From assembly GCA_021292165.1 (NCBI GenBank), contig CM037876.1, positions 117,929,379 to 117,993,378 of the forward strand: a DNA stretch of 64,000 bases, given 5' to 3'. The translations under genes and the position numbers were made by a program. The notes below the pieces were generated by a model that did no database searches, was not told where the DNA came from, and saw nothing but the letters and a program-made list of their open reading frames with translations. This stretch comes from Shinisaurus crocodilurus (Eukaryota > Chordata > Lepidosauria > Squamata > Shinisauridae). Below, one piece after another: positions 21,651 to 33,060 of the stretch (position 1 is the stretch's first letter; every line of letters begins with the position of its first letter).

Positions 21651-23057
21651 TTGTCCCTGCTTCCCACATCTTACTTGACTACATGTTTGATTGTATAAGC
21701 TTCGTGGCTCTGTGGCTTAGCATGTTGTGCAATCCCAGTCAGTGTTTCTTAGGGTTTACTTGTTCTAGGGTTTACTGTAGCCACCATGACTTAGCGTGTT
21801 GTGCGAACCCAGCCAGTCTGTACTGGTACTGGATCTGGAAAGGAAGCAGCGCTGACTCTTCTCTCATCAGGAAATCCTATGGCCCTGTGAGTTCCCTTAG
21901 AAATCTGTTGGGGAATAGGAGTCTATTGCAGTGTTAATGCTATGAACCTCTACCCTCCCATCTTACACTCAGCCTGTATATATGTATAAATAAACCTTAT
22001 ATCATAGAAACACCATAGGACTCCAGTGACCGCCTGCTGAGGCAGGGGTGCACATTTCATCCCCGAGGGCTTCACCCAGTGTCTTCTGGGAGGCTGGGGG
22101 CTGCACTTGTGCTGCTGGCAGGGCGTGGAGTTTCTCCGCCACCCCTAGCAGATTGAGGAACTTTTTTCTACTCATAAATAAGCAGGACAGGATCACTCAG
22201 CAGTACTTTCAAATGGCACCCCAAATATCAAGTATCTGCATGTCTACTCAGAAGTAAGCAGGATAAGCCTCCTCTGCATGCCTACTCAGAGGTAAGCAGG
22301 ACAGGATCACTCAGCAGTACTTTCAAACAGCATCCCAAACACCAAGCCTCTGCATGCTCTTAAGAGTTTTCCCTGCAGGAGAGGAGGTGGGGCCTGGAGA
22401 AGTAGCTGGTGGGCAGATCAGCTGGGCTGATCTGGGGAAGGTGTGTAGTGCTGCTGGGTTTGTGAGCAGTGGCAGAGGGCCAGTGTGCATCCATGTCCTA
22501 AGGAAACTGAACCCTGGGTAAGTGCTGGAGCTCCTGAAACTTCTCACTGCCCAAAATTGGGGTGCATACACCTAACAATATTTTCTTATAAGCTGTCTTC
22601 AGAGCCCTCTTGGTTCAACAGGCAATATATCCCCCCCCCCAATAAATAAATAAATAAATAAATAAATAACACTTAGCATTTATATAGCACTTTCAAATGT
22701 TCAGAGTGCTTTACAGGCATTATCTTGTTGTAATCTTTACAACAACTTGGTAAGGTAGGTCAGTATGATTATCACCATATTGCATGTGGGAGACTGAGGA
22801 CTGAGGATGAGACTTGTGAGTTCATGGCAGAGGCGCAATTCAAATGGGGGAGCTTCCTGATTACTATGAACCACTACGCTGTACCAGCGTACGCTTGGGT
22901 TGCAATCCCTGGGAGTCATCTCCTTTGAATCCAGTGGGACTTAATTCTGAGTAGACATTTTACAGGGATGTGCTGTTAATCATTTGTGCAAAATCCTACT
23001 TCATTGAGATAACAGCTACTCCCAGAAAAGCGAAATAATTTTGTTAATCCTCTATAG
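21651..23057. other. Intergenic stretch with MITE and MIR-like fragments
   Basis: It includes a MITE piece with ends like the 18533 element (21713-21818, GACTTAGCGTGTTGTGCGAA). It also has tandem-looking fragments of the short palindromic repeat (22216-22330, CTACTCAGAAGTAAGCAGGA appearing with CTACTCAGAGGTAAGCAGGA). An (AATA)n tract lies near 22640-22668. No gene was recognised. Confidence 0.45.
22665..22900 (-). mobile_element. Old MIR/CORE-type SINE
   Basis: On minus it reads from a tRNA-like head (GCGTAGTGGTTCATAGTAAT) through ACCTACCTTACCAAGTTGTT to GTAAAGCACTCTGAAC, the core and tail order of MIR-type SINEs. It is clearly more diverged than the CORE-SINEs at 5869, 26490 and 36490. Confidence 0.6.
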
Positions 23058-23224
23058 CAGGCTTGCACAACTGGCGACCCACCAAGCTGGCTGCAGCCCA
23101 CCAACTGCCAAATGTTTCACAGCCCCCACCCCAAGCAGCAAAAAACAAGGTTATCAAGGTAGGTTGCTGTCCATGGTGGGGTAAGCTGCATTCAATGTGG
23201 AGGATCACAACTTGTGCAGGCCTG
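23058..23224. mobile_element. Short hAT-like MITE
   Basis: Ends CAGGCTTGCACAA and, inverted, CAGGCCTGCACAA. No matching 8-bp duplication was found, so the call rests on the CAG-type inverted ends alone. Confidence 0.45.
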
Positions 23225-23235
23225 ATGTATTATTG

Positions 23236-24231
23236 CAGGGGTCCTCAAACTTTTTAAACAGGGGGCCAGTTCATTGTCCCTCAGACTGTTGGGGGGCCGG
23301 ACTATAGTTTGAAAAAAATATGAACGAATGGATCAAGGGGGGGGGGGGGAAAGGACCGAGGACCTTTTTTTTTACTTGATTAAATGGAAAATTATTATAA
23401 ATTCATAATAAATTAATTATAAATTAATTTGCTGTCTAAAATTGAAATACATTAAATTTCAAAAAGGTCTAGAAAGGCTTGATTTGCACACTGCACATAT
23501 CTTAGATGCTTCTGGCCGTTCACTGGCAGTTGCTTGCACAATGCCACCTGCACTGTTCCTGGCTCTGTTCCCTTCCAATGGTTACTGGAAGGATCTGGAG
23601 CCTGCCCCCCTACTCCATTTGTCACTGCTCTTTATCGGTGGCCATGCACTGCCGTCTTCCCCACCTTGTTGCTACTGCTGGTGTGTGGTTGCTTTCTTGC
23701 ATCTTATCCTGAAGGTTTCTTGATGATAAACATTTATTTATGAGTATTTTGCTCAGCCGCCCCTCCTCCCCTTACTCCCTCCCCCCGCAGGAGACACAGG
23801 GCGGTGGACAGGCGGCTGGTCCGCAGCTCGCCACTGGCTCAGCATCCCCTTACCCCACAGGGAGGAAGGTGGGCGGGCAGGCGGCCTGTGCCCCGCCGCC
23901 GGCTGAGCTGCCACTCCTCCCTTTCACCCCCGCAGGAGACACAGGGTGGTGGGTGAGCAGCTGGCCCGTGCCCTGCCGCCGGTTCAGTCGCCCATCCTCC
24001 CCTTACTCCCGCAGAAGACGCAGGGCGGCAGGGCGGGCAGGCCGTGCCCCGTCTCCAGCTCAGCCTCCCCTTACCCTGCAGGGAGGCAGATGGGCGGCCC
24101 GCACCCCGCCGTCGGCTCAGCCGCCACTCCTCCCCTTCCCTCGCAAGGAGCCTCTAGATCGGCCGCTGGGCTGGATGAAAAGACCCGGCAGGCCGGATGT
24201 GTCCTCGCGGGCCATAGTTTGAGGACCCCTG
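23236..24231 (+). mobile_element. hAT element, copy 1 of an inverted pair
   Basis: Starts CAGGGGTCCTCAAACTTTTT and ends with CATAGTTTGAGGACCCCTG. The body is nearly identical in inverted orientation to 24597-25438. The outer half is AT-rich; the inner half is a GC-rich, partly tandem region (CTCCCCTTACTCC, GGAGACACAGGGCGGTGG) that differs in repeat number between copies. No transposase is encoded. The ends resemble the OC1-type hAT family from memory, which needs a database check. Its duplication is not clear (TATTATTG against TATTTGAG). Confidence 0.85.
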
Positions 24232-24596
24232 TATTTGAGGGTACATAGTTTGAGGGTGGGTAGCTGAGGAATGTGAACTGAGCCAGAAATTATCCAGTAC
24301 ATTCTGAGATTTTTCTGCTGGAAAGAGAGGTCTATAGAGGAAATGTTGGTCCCTGAAGTCCAACAGCTTAAGTTAAACGAGCACATTAAACTCTGTTTCA
24401 TTAAGCAGTCCTCACCCTTGGTACACAGAAGCTAGATTTTCTGACATGCTAAAAAAGACGAAGAGATTGCTGGGGTTTAGAAAGCTAAACCTAATTTCCT
24501 TTTAAAGCTTAAGAGTGAAATGCAGGGTGAAGCTGGATGGCTGTTTAAAGGTTAACTCGTGCTGAAATTCTCCTCTACCTGTTCTATTCACTATAC

Positions 24597-25438
24597 CAGG
24601 GGTCCTCAAACTACAGCCCGCGGAACACATCTGGCCCGCCGAGTCTTTTCATCAGTCCCAGCGGCCAATCTAGAGGCTCCTTGCGGGGGTAAGGGGAGGA
24701 GGGATGTCTGAACCGGCGGCAGGGTACGGGCCAGCTGCCCACCCACCACCCTGTGTCTCCTGCGGGGGTGAAAGGGAGGAGTGGCAGCTCAGCCGGCAGC
24801 AGGGCACAGGCCGCCCACCCGCCCACCTTCCTCCCTGTGGGGTAATGCTGAGCCGGCGGCGACCTGTGGGGCGGCCGCCTGTCCACCGCCCTGCGTCTCC
24901 TGTGGGGGGGGGGGAGAGTAAGGGGAGGAGGGGCAGCTGAGCAAAATACTCATAAATAAACCTTCAGGATAAGATGCAAGAAAGCAACCACACACCAGCA
25001 GTAGCAACAAGGTGGGGAAGACGGCAGTGCATGGCCACCGATAAAGAGCAGTGACAAATGGAGTAGGGGGGCAGGCTCCAGATCCTTCCAGTAACCATTG
25101 GAAGGGAACAGAGCCAGGAACAGTGCAGGTGGCGTTGTGCAAGCAACTGCCAGTGAACGGCCAGAAGCATCTAAGATATGTGCAGTGTGCAAATCAAGCC
25201 TTTCTAGACCTTTTTGAAATTTAATGTATTTCAATTTTAGACAGCAAATTAATTTATAATTAATTTATTATGAATTTATAATAATTTTCCATTTAATCAA
25301 GTAAAAAAAAAGGTCCTCGGTCCTTTCCCCCCCCCCCTTGATCCATTCGTTCATATTTTTTTCAAACTATAGTCCGGCCCCCCAACAGTCTGAGGGACAA
25401 TGAACTGGCCCCCTGTTTAAAAAGTTTGAGGACCCCTG
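24597..25438 (-). mobile_element. hAT element, copy 2, TSD CACTATAC
   Basis: It is bounded by a perfect 8-bp duplication CACTATAC (24589-24596, 25439-25446), which fixes it as a hAT insertion. It is the inverted counterpart of 23236-24231. The shared 93-codon frame differs by one residue over most of its length, so the two copies have diverged little. The GC-rich inner part is about 150 bp shorter than in copy 1. Confidence 0.93.
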
Positions 25439-25446
25439 CACTATAC

Positions 25447-26489
25447 TGTAAACTGGTTTATGTTATCCTTTTGTGAGGAAACTTGAAACTATGTAGACTT
25501 GGCCAACATTTCATTGATAAAAGTTGAAATCAGCCATTCTTAAGTTTGGAGAGGAAACATGAGTCGGTTCCTTGTTCCTTGTTCAGTGCAGAGGTCAGCA
25601 TATGCAAGTGGGATTTACATAGCTCAGCACCCAAACCTAAACCTCCCTCCCCCCGCTCCCTCCCCCCATTACTTCCAGGCTAGTGGCACTGTTGCAGACT
25701 GAGCATTGTGCTCTGTGAGGCGCCCCTTGGAGCATGTCCAGCCCAAAGGTTTGTTTGGGCAAAAGGTGCCCATAAGCAGGTTCCGCCCAGGAATCCCGTT
25801 TGTCCAGCCAGTCCCCACTCATCAAGACTAGGGCCACACCAGTTAGTTGATCAGATCAACTGATTAAAAGCCTTTAGTTTGACTAAAGCATTGCCCTGAT
25901 ATATCTGGGAGCAGTTTTTTAAAAAAAACATTTTAAATTATTTTTAGTACAAGTAATAATAACAACTGACTGAAATTACAAGTACTTATAAAAGTGGCAG
26001 GCACCAGCTGAGAAGCAGCAGTCGGCTCCTTCACTATAAGGATGCCTCTTCTAAGATGGCTGCAGTGTGTGTGTGTGTGTGTCTGATTTAATCATTTAGA
26101 AGCAAGGACAGTATGTTTTTTTCTTCAAAACTATTGTTTTACTCATATGCAAATTGAATCAGATAACCCATCAATTAAAACTTATTATTTTAATAAACAC
26201 CTACCTCTAGCAAACCTTGTCTTGCCAACTAACCCAGGCTGATAGCCTCTACCTCTCCTTTCACTGTCTTTTCTTCTGTAGCTCGCAAGTCAGGCTGGAC
26301 TTCGATGCCCCTGTAAAGTGCCTGGCACAATCCTAGCGCTGTCTAGAAATTTACTAGACAAATACGCAGTTGCTACACTGACTTCGGAATATCAAAGATG
26401 CAGAAAGGGCATGGCAATAATTGTTATTAAACTGTTCATTGATCAGGAGTGTGCAGGCTTTCGAGTTACATTGAATGCTTCTTTGGTCT
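25447..26489. other. Intergenic stretch without recognised features
   Basis: No gene was recognised. A short (GT)n tract lies at 26065-26082. Nothing else supported. Confidence 0.4.
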
Positions 26490-26733
26490 GAGAAACCAGT
26501 GTGGCGTAGTGGTGAGAGTGTTGGACTGGGACTCGGGAGAGCTGGGTTCTAGTCCCCGCTCGGCCATGAAACTCACTGGGTGACTTTGGGCCAGTCACTG
26601 ACTCTCAGCCTAACCTACCTACAGGGTTGTTGTGAGGATAAAATGGAGAGGAGGAGGAAGATTATGTAAGCCGCCTTGGGTTCCTTGCAGGAAAAAAGGC
26701 GGGGTATAAATATAATAAATAAAATAAATAAAT
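26490..26733 (+). mobile_element. tRNA-derived CORE/MIR-type SINE
   Basis: It carries the same tRNA-like head, MIR-like core and GGGGTATAAATATAATAAAT tail as the copy at 5869-6113, with few differences. Confidence 0.85.
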
Positions 26734-27089
26734 TTGGTCAGGCTGGACTAGCAGCTAATAGTTATAACTTTTCCTGAGTGGTGTGTATATTCAGGGGCAC
26801 CAACAGACAGATGGAGAGCACACTGGCGTGTTTGGTGAAAATGCTTAGTTCAATCATTTGCAAACTGGGAGAGCAGGAGTTGGGGCAGCACAGACAGTGC
26901 CCAGCATCCCGCAGGTTGCTGCTCTCTGCTTTAAACCAGCTAATCCCTTCTGTAGGCCTTTCCTGACCCCTCCACAATTGGCTTATGGGACATGATAGAC
27001 ATCATGCTTGTCCAACTAGCCAAACTGGTTTGGAGGATCCCTTGCCTTGTTGCAATATCAATTGGCTCAAATTATATACAGGCCTGTGG

Positions 27090-27252
27090 CTTACGCTGGC
27101 TCAGCTTGTCTGAGCGTAGAAAGCTAAGCAGGGTCAGGCCTGGTTATTACTTGGATGGGAGACCCCTCCTCTAGTTTCCTGCATTGTGCAGGGGGTTGGA
27201 CTCGATGGCCTTGTAGGCTCCTTCCAACTCTATTTTCTATGAAATCTATGAA
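27090..27252 (+). mobile_element. 5S rRNA-derived SINE with CR1-like tail
   Basis: A full-length copy: GGCTCAGCTTGTCTGAGCGT, 5S promoter boxes, then the CR1-like tail ending CTATTTTCTATGAAATCTATG. Confidence 0.9.
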
Positions 27253-28860
27253 ATTCCCATGGATCAGTTGGGAATTGAATAGCTTGAATAGCTTTTAGGG
27301 CTCCAAATGAAAGCTGCTGTATGCTTGCTGTTCAGCCTTGCAATCATTCCGCTGGATCTGTGATATAAAGAAATAGAAGGGATCTCTGGGAGCCATCTCT
27401 TCTGACTCCCTTCCTGAGGCAGGATGCCCTGCGTTTAACACACCTCTGTCCATTGTTTCACTGAAATCTCCCTTGGTTGCTTCATCCACTGCTAAACTGT
27501 CCATACAGTTAGAATATTTTTAAAAATATTTATGTAAACTTGACTTTCCTAGTGTTCAGCCCTATTTCTTGTCATATCTACAGTATGAATATTTGTTCCT
27601 TCCTGACATCCTTCTAAAGATATGAAAACTGTTCACATGTTCTGTACTGATGTGCTCAGCTCTTTCAAAATTTCCCTCATATGACTTCTCCTCTAGCCCC
27701 CCCCCCCCTTTAATCATATTTGTAGATCCCATCCTTCTCCTGAGATGGTTCCACTTGAAAGGGAACCTAAAGGAGATCTTACCAGCTTTGCTGACTAAGG
27801 GGGTATGATGCTTATTTCTGTATACATTTGGTGGAATGCAGCTAGCAGGTGGGGAGACTTCAGGAGACTTCAGGAAGGAGGGGGGATTGCTGAAATTTGC
27901 ACCTTCCCCATTCTGCGGATGGAAGCCTTCCTTCAGTGAAGGGAAACTAGTTTGATTCTGCCCTCATATTCTGGAAGGCTCAATACCTCAGCAATAACTC
28001 TTTCAGTGGCCAGACAATGAACAAAGAACAACTGTTTCATGTGTTTGCCCATCTAATTTATAATTAACCAGTGTTGACCTTAAAAACTGGCATCGTCTTG
28101 CGTTCATACCGAAACTGGCTTATTTGGCCTCAAGGTGGTAAGGCTGAAAGGGCTGTTGAGGTTCAGTTCCTGGGACTCAGAGTGTGGGGCCTGGAAACTA
28201 AAGGGTGCTATTTCCGGGGGTGAAACCTGGGGGGGGGGGGAATGGTGTGTGTGAGGTGACAGTTTCTGACATGCAAGAGAAAGAGCCTGCTGTGCCTGTT
28301 GCCTCAGGAGTGGAGTGTGATGGACATGGAGTTGTGGAGCAAATGACAAGAGCTCTCAAGAAACCAAGCAGAAAATATCCTTCTGCTTTGATTTCAGCCC
28401 CTCACCCTGATATTTTACTCTTTCCTCCCAAGACCCTGAGAGACAGTAAGCTAAAACCTGAAACTTGAAACCCTGAGTCTCTGCAATCTTCTTATGATGG
28501 GCAGGCTGGCTTAGTTTAATAGGATGCGCACACACAGAAATCAAGATTTTAAATAACAAGGCATGTATTAAGCATTCTACAAATGAAGCACCATAGCCAA
28601 GGTATAAAGTCTGAAAATAAAGTTTAACTTTATAGGGAATGATCTGAAGACACATGACACAGCCCTATTGCTGATGCTAAGCAGGTTTTGGCCTGCAAGC
28701 TGCCCAGATGAGACCCTTTCTGATAACTGTACATTTTATTTATTAATGTTACATCCGGTGTTTTGTTTTGTTTTAAATCCCCTCCCACATGTGAGATGGT
28801 TTATAGGCCTTATCATACTGATGATAATCTTGTTCACACAACATTTCTGTGAAATATGTC
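27253..28860. other. Intergenic stretch without recognised features
   Basis: No gene or transposon end was recognised. Frames of up to 99 codons have no motif. Confidence 0.4.
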
Positions 28861-29406
28861 TGTGGAGAACCAAAAACCCGGTCCTTGGCGCGAGTTCGGC
28901 ACTTAACGGGTTAACCGGCACTGAGAAAATGCCCCTTATGCTCCCGTGCGTTTAGAACACAACCGCTACCTAATGAATGACATAGAACCATGCTTAGGTC
29001 AAAGAATAGACTTTATTTACTATACGACTAATGGAGCGGAACTAACAGACTACCAGGAATTTCACACTATAAACATAGCAGGTCGTAACCTTACCGAAGT
29101 GGAAAGCTTCAATCTACAGACACTAGAGGCTTAGCGAATCACAGAAGAAGAAGTAACCTTACATCAGAGAATCTGACTTACGGACTTAGCGTAGCGATCT
29201 GCATAGCCGGTCTCCGAGCGTGACTGCCCAGGGTTGGAAGCTGCATGACCCGGAGCGGAGCCAGGGACCTGAGGTGTCCCAGCCTGCACCGTGTTCCCAA
29301 CAATATGCAGCCGGATGGCGAGTGGAATGAGAAAAACAAGTCAGGGATCAGTGTGCCAGGGTTCAAGGTGTCAGAGTTCAATGTGTGCTCTGGCTTTCTC
29401 TCCACA
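28861..29406 (-). mobile_element. Solo LTR, 5-bp target duplication ATGTC
   Basis: Perfect terminal inverted octamers TGTGGAGA and TCTCCACA and a perfect ATGTC duplication (28856-28860, 29407-29411) define a 546-bp solo LTR. AATAAA is on the minus strand (TTTATT on plus at 29012-29017). It shares GTTAACCGGCACTGAG and GCGGAACTAACAG with the LTR at 6532-7323, so those two are the closest pair in the window. Confidence 0.93.
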
Positions 29407-29544
29407 ATGTCTATTAATCCAGTTTTACAGAGAACTTAGACAATGATAATGATTTCTCCTAGAACCATTTTGATCTTAGTGAAGACTTGAAGTTCTTGAG
29501 AAAAGTTTCCAAAGAACGTCTGACTAAGCACTCTTAGTTCATGT

Positions 29545-29775
29545 TGTGCAGTGGCTAATAGACTAAGCTACAAATGAGGAAGTCTCTGGTTCAGCTTTTG
29601 CCTCTGCCTTGAACCCACAGTAGCCTTAGGCAAGTCACTTTCAACTTCACTCCACTCCACCACAGTACCATACAGGGTTTTTGCAAGGATTACAAGAAGA
29701 TAATATATGCGAAGCATTTTGTAACTTCTAATGTACTTTATAAATCATAACTCTTATTATATAAATGCTAAAGAT
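29545..29775 (+). mobile_element. Old MIR-type SINE
   Basis: A tRNA-like start (GTGCAGTGGCTAATAGACTA), then TTAGGCAAGTCACTTTCAAC, CATACAGGGTTTTTGCAAGG and TGTACTTTATAAATCATAAC match the MIR/CORE order. It is well diverged. Confidence 0.6.
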
Positions 29776-30170
29776 TAAGTATTATCTGATGCAGCTTTCT
29801 TGGATCAACAAGTTTTTCATGAACACATAACTTGCTGCTGCTGTATATTGCCAAATATGTTGTGATCAACAATATTGCTGTGTTTGACCATTATTGTGCC
29901 CAGGAATTGTCTATCTTGTAACCACCTCTCCAGTTTTTCAGATATCTTGATATTTGAAAATCAAGCTCGTGGACTACATCATTGGGAGTAGTCGGGAATA
30001 CTTTGGGGAGTATGGATAGTCTGGGAGGTGCTGAAAGTTAACAGGAACATTGTATGTGTTAAAGTGTTACCTCTGTTCTACTTTTGAAGCAACCAAAGCT
30101 AATCAGAGATGGGATTGCTGTCTACCCCGCCTCCACCGGCTGTGAAACAGAAGTGAAGAGTACTTCTTCA
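29776..30170. other. Intergenic stretch without recognised features
   Basis: AT-rich DNA; nothing recognised. Confidence 0.4.
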
Positions 30171-30196
30171 CTAACCCTAACCCTAACCCTAACCCT
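30171..30196. repeat. Short interstitial telomere-like array
   Basis: About four and a half exact units of CTAACC (vertebrate telomere repeat CCCTAA) lie in otherwise ordinary sequence. It is far from any sign of a chromosome end. Confidence 0.9.
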
Positions 30197-31159
30197 TGAC
30201 AGCCAATGGGGCCAGGAGCATGAATTTCTGAGCCCTACGTTTCTAACTGAAATTTGGCCTCAAAAATGCCTCTTGCTACTGAAGGTGCCATTTTAATCCC
30301 TTGAATAGGCTTGGGACACAGGTTTGTTTATCACAGGACAGCAAGGAGCTGAAATAGACTTAACTCCTTTTGATCTGCACTTCAACATCTACCAAGAAAT
30401 TCCACGTTTATTGCAGAGTGGAAACCTCTAATGGACTTTTTGCAGGGGTTAGGAAACAATGATTTGTTCATCTGTGGCTTTGTGGAATAATAATAATGTG
30501 AACTGACAATAGAAAAAAAAAGATGATAAATTTGTGACAATAGAAAAAAGAGAGCTTTTCTTCTTTTATTTATTTATTATTATTGAGTAGAGAAATTATT
30601 TGTTACCTATATTTGCTGTAGAAAAATTTGGAAGTCCATTTTAGTTTTGTTAATTGTTAATTATTGTTATATGTTTTGTGTTGTTTGTTTGTTTGTTTGT
30701 TTTTATAGAAATAAAAAAGTTGAAATGCCAGTAAAAAATCTACCAAAAAATCCTAGATTTTGGTGTAGACACCACAGGAATCTCTGCTCAACTTTGTACA
30801 ACTTTTGAAGAGAAATGGCTATTCCATTCACAATTTTTATGATACAAACATGTGTGTGAACATAAGTAGTGCAATTGCATTACAGGTGTGCTCAGTTTTC
30901 TTCACAAAAGTTTATGCCCTTATCCAGGAGATCTCATTTCTGGCTCGTATCTTCATGGTATTATGGGATGTGGAGGGAGGCAGTATCGAGCAATGGAATT
31001 GGTCAGAAACCCAATGTTTCAGTATGGCAGGGTACACATTTATTCCTATCTTAAGGCCATGTCAAATATAAAATTGTTTATAGTTGCTGCAGGGAGAGAT
31101 AGTGTGTAGTCAAAAGATATAAGATAAATAGCATTTCAAAACTTTAAACTGTAGGTTAA
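30197..31159. other. Intergenic stretch without recognised features
   Basis: AT-rich DNA with a (GTTT)n tract near 30678-30702. No gene was recognised. Confidence 0.4.
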
Positions 31160-32180
31160 ACACTGGGTGGGTTCGCACGAGACGCAGGGTTGCTTATAAG
31201 CCAGGCTGCTGCTGTCTGGCTTAGAAACCACCCCACCCCCGATGCGCCTGACAGACAGTTGGGTGCATCATGGGTAGGGTGCACCCTGCCTCCGCCTCCG
31301 CCTCCACCTCCCCCCCTTGATCCTCCTGCAGGTATCCCATGGGACACCACAGGAGCACCAAGGTTTTCCCCCTCCCAGCCGCTGCTCATTGGTGGGGGTG
31401 GGGGTGGGGAGCGGGGGAGCAGGAATTGCTGACAGCCCTCACCCCGACTTGCAAGGAGACCTCTGCCATCCTATGCAGCAGCGCCAGCCCCCCCCCCCCG
31501 AGCTGCACTCTGCTTGGCCTCCTTCAGAGGAAGCAGAGCAGAATGTGGGAGGGGGGAACAGGGGAGCGGTCATCGCTTCGGCTTACTCATGAGTAGGCTG
31601 AAGCAATGTCTGCTGCCTGCCACTGTGCCCAGCCGAAAGGTCTGGCCGCAGCAGTGAAAGCCTCTTCCACGCTGGCCCAGAACAGCAGGCAGCGATGATG
31701 GGGATGCGGCAAGCCGCTGCTGATCCTGGCAGCAGCCAGCAACCCCCTCCCTGCTGGGATTGGACAAGGGAGTAGGCCAAGCAGAGTGCAGCTTGCCCTG
31801 CACCACTGCGGCCACCAGCACTTCTGGCTGGCAGCCACAGTGGTGCAGGGAGCCTCTGACAGCTCTCCCAAAGTGCCCCTTGGGCACTCGGGTGGCTGTC
31901 ATCAGTGCTCACCCAGAACCTCTTGGCAAGAGCAGCAAGCCTTCTTTGCTGATCTTGCCAAGCAGCTCTGTAGCAGTTTGGGCCACCCCTGGACTTGTTG
32001 TGTCATCCATGCTTAGACAAAATGGCAAACCCAGGGGTGGCTCATAAACCCGACAACAAGCCATGGCTTCCCAAGGTAGCTTAGAAGCCCAGAAGCTGGG
32101 CTTCTAAGCCAGGCCACAGGAAGTATGCCCGGGTTCGGACAATACGCTAAGCCACCTGGGTTTATAAACTAGTCACTAGG
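31160..32180. repeat. GC-rich composite DNA repeat
   Basis: It starts near GGGTTCGCACGAGACGCAGG and contains GGGTTCGGACAATACGCTAA near 32130, so MITE-like ends of the 18533 family occur at both sides, but in the same rather than opposite orientation. Internal inverted repeats (CTTCTAAGCCAGGCC against GGCTTAGAAACC) and shared words with 18698-19289 suggest a non-autonomous DNA transposon. Open frames on both strands are not supported as genes. Confidence 0.4.
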
Positions 32181-33055
32181 TTGAGCTATTTTGTTTAGGT
32201 CAGATGAAAAAGCATAGTGGATGGCAGAGCAACGTAAGAAAATCTGACCAATGATGTTTAAAGTGATTTTGGTATGCCTATTGCCACAGTGAAAAATTAT
32301 TGATAATTGTTGAAGTATAAGCTAAACTAGACAGTAAAAAACTTACATCTGAAAAAGTGATCAGAATAAACAGAGCCTGTTCTAATTGGCCAGATTTTAA
32401 CTACTTCTACATGTTCTTCTTGTCCAAAGACCTAATATGTTATAGCTTGGTGCATGAAGACACTTATTCTATGTGGAATATATATGTTGAGCTATGCGCC
32501 GCCCCCCCCCCCGACCCCCAACTATATGCAATCTGTTTGGGTATTAGCTGGATGATCCATTTAAACAGGATGCTTTCTTGAGAACAAAATCCCATTTAAA
32601 AATGCAAAAAGGATTTAGCTTAGCCACAAAGCAAAGATAAAAAGGGCATTACGTATGTTTGCTCAAGACACTGAAAGGATGACATGAACTTCAGGCAAAA
32701 GGCTTGTTCTTCCCTTTAATAAGGTGAGAGGAAATGAAGAAAAAAACACCCCACTTTTAAATATGGCGTCATCGCAAAAGTTACAGCCCCAAACCGGGTG
32801 ACAGCTTCAAAGGATTCACAACAGCACTTTGGGCTCCTTTGCATTCCCCATTTAAAAACCATCACCCACCCCCAGTGTTGCAATTTTCAAGCTTTCCTCC
32901 TCAGCCCCAAGACTTCAGTTTTTCTATGACGGTTGGGGTTTAACAGAATGTTAAACTTGTTTTCTGCAAGCAAAAGCCTTACTGTTGCATGAAATCATTA
33001 TAACATTCTGTGCCTCAGTTAAAAAGAAAGATATTCGATAAATTCTGTGCATAAG
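32181..33055. other. Intergenic stretch without recognised features
   Basis: AT-rich DNA with a short C-run near 32500. No gene was recognised. Confidence 0.4.
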
Positions 33056-33060
33056 AAGAC

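Noticed and set aside
23442..25234. Two matching 93-94-codon frames, which at first look like a duplicated gene
   Set aside because: They are the same stretch of two inverted hAT elements; the frame is inside the transposon and has no transposase or other motif.
30171..30196. A chromosome end
   Set aside because: Only about four and a half telomere units, surrounded on both sides by ordinary intergenic sequence.
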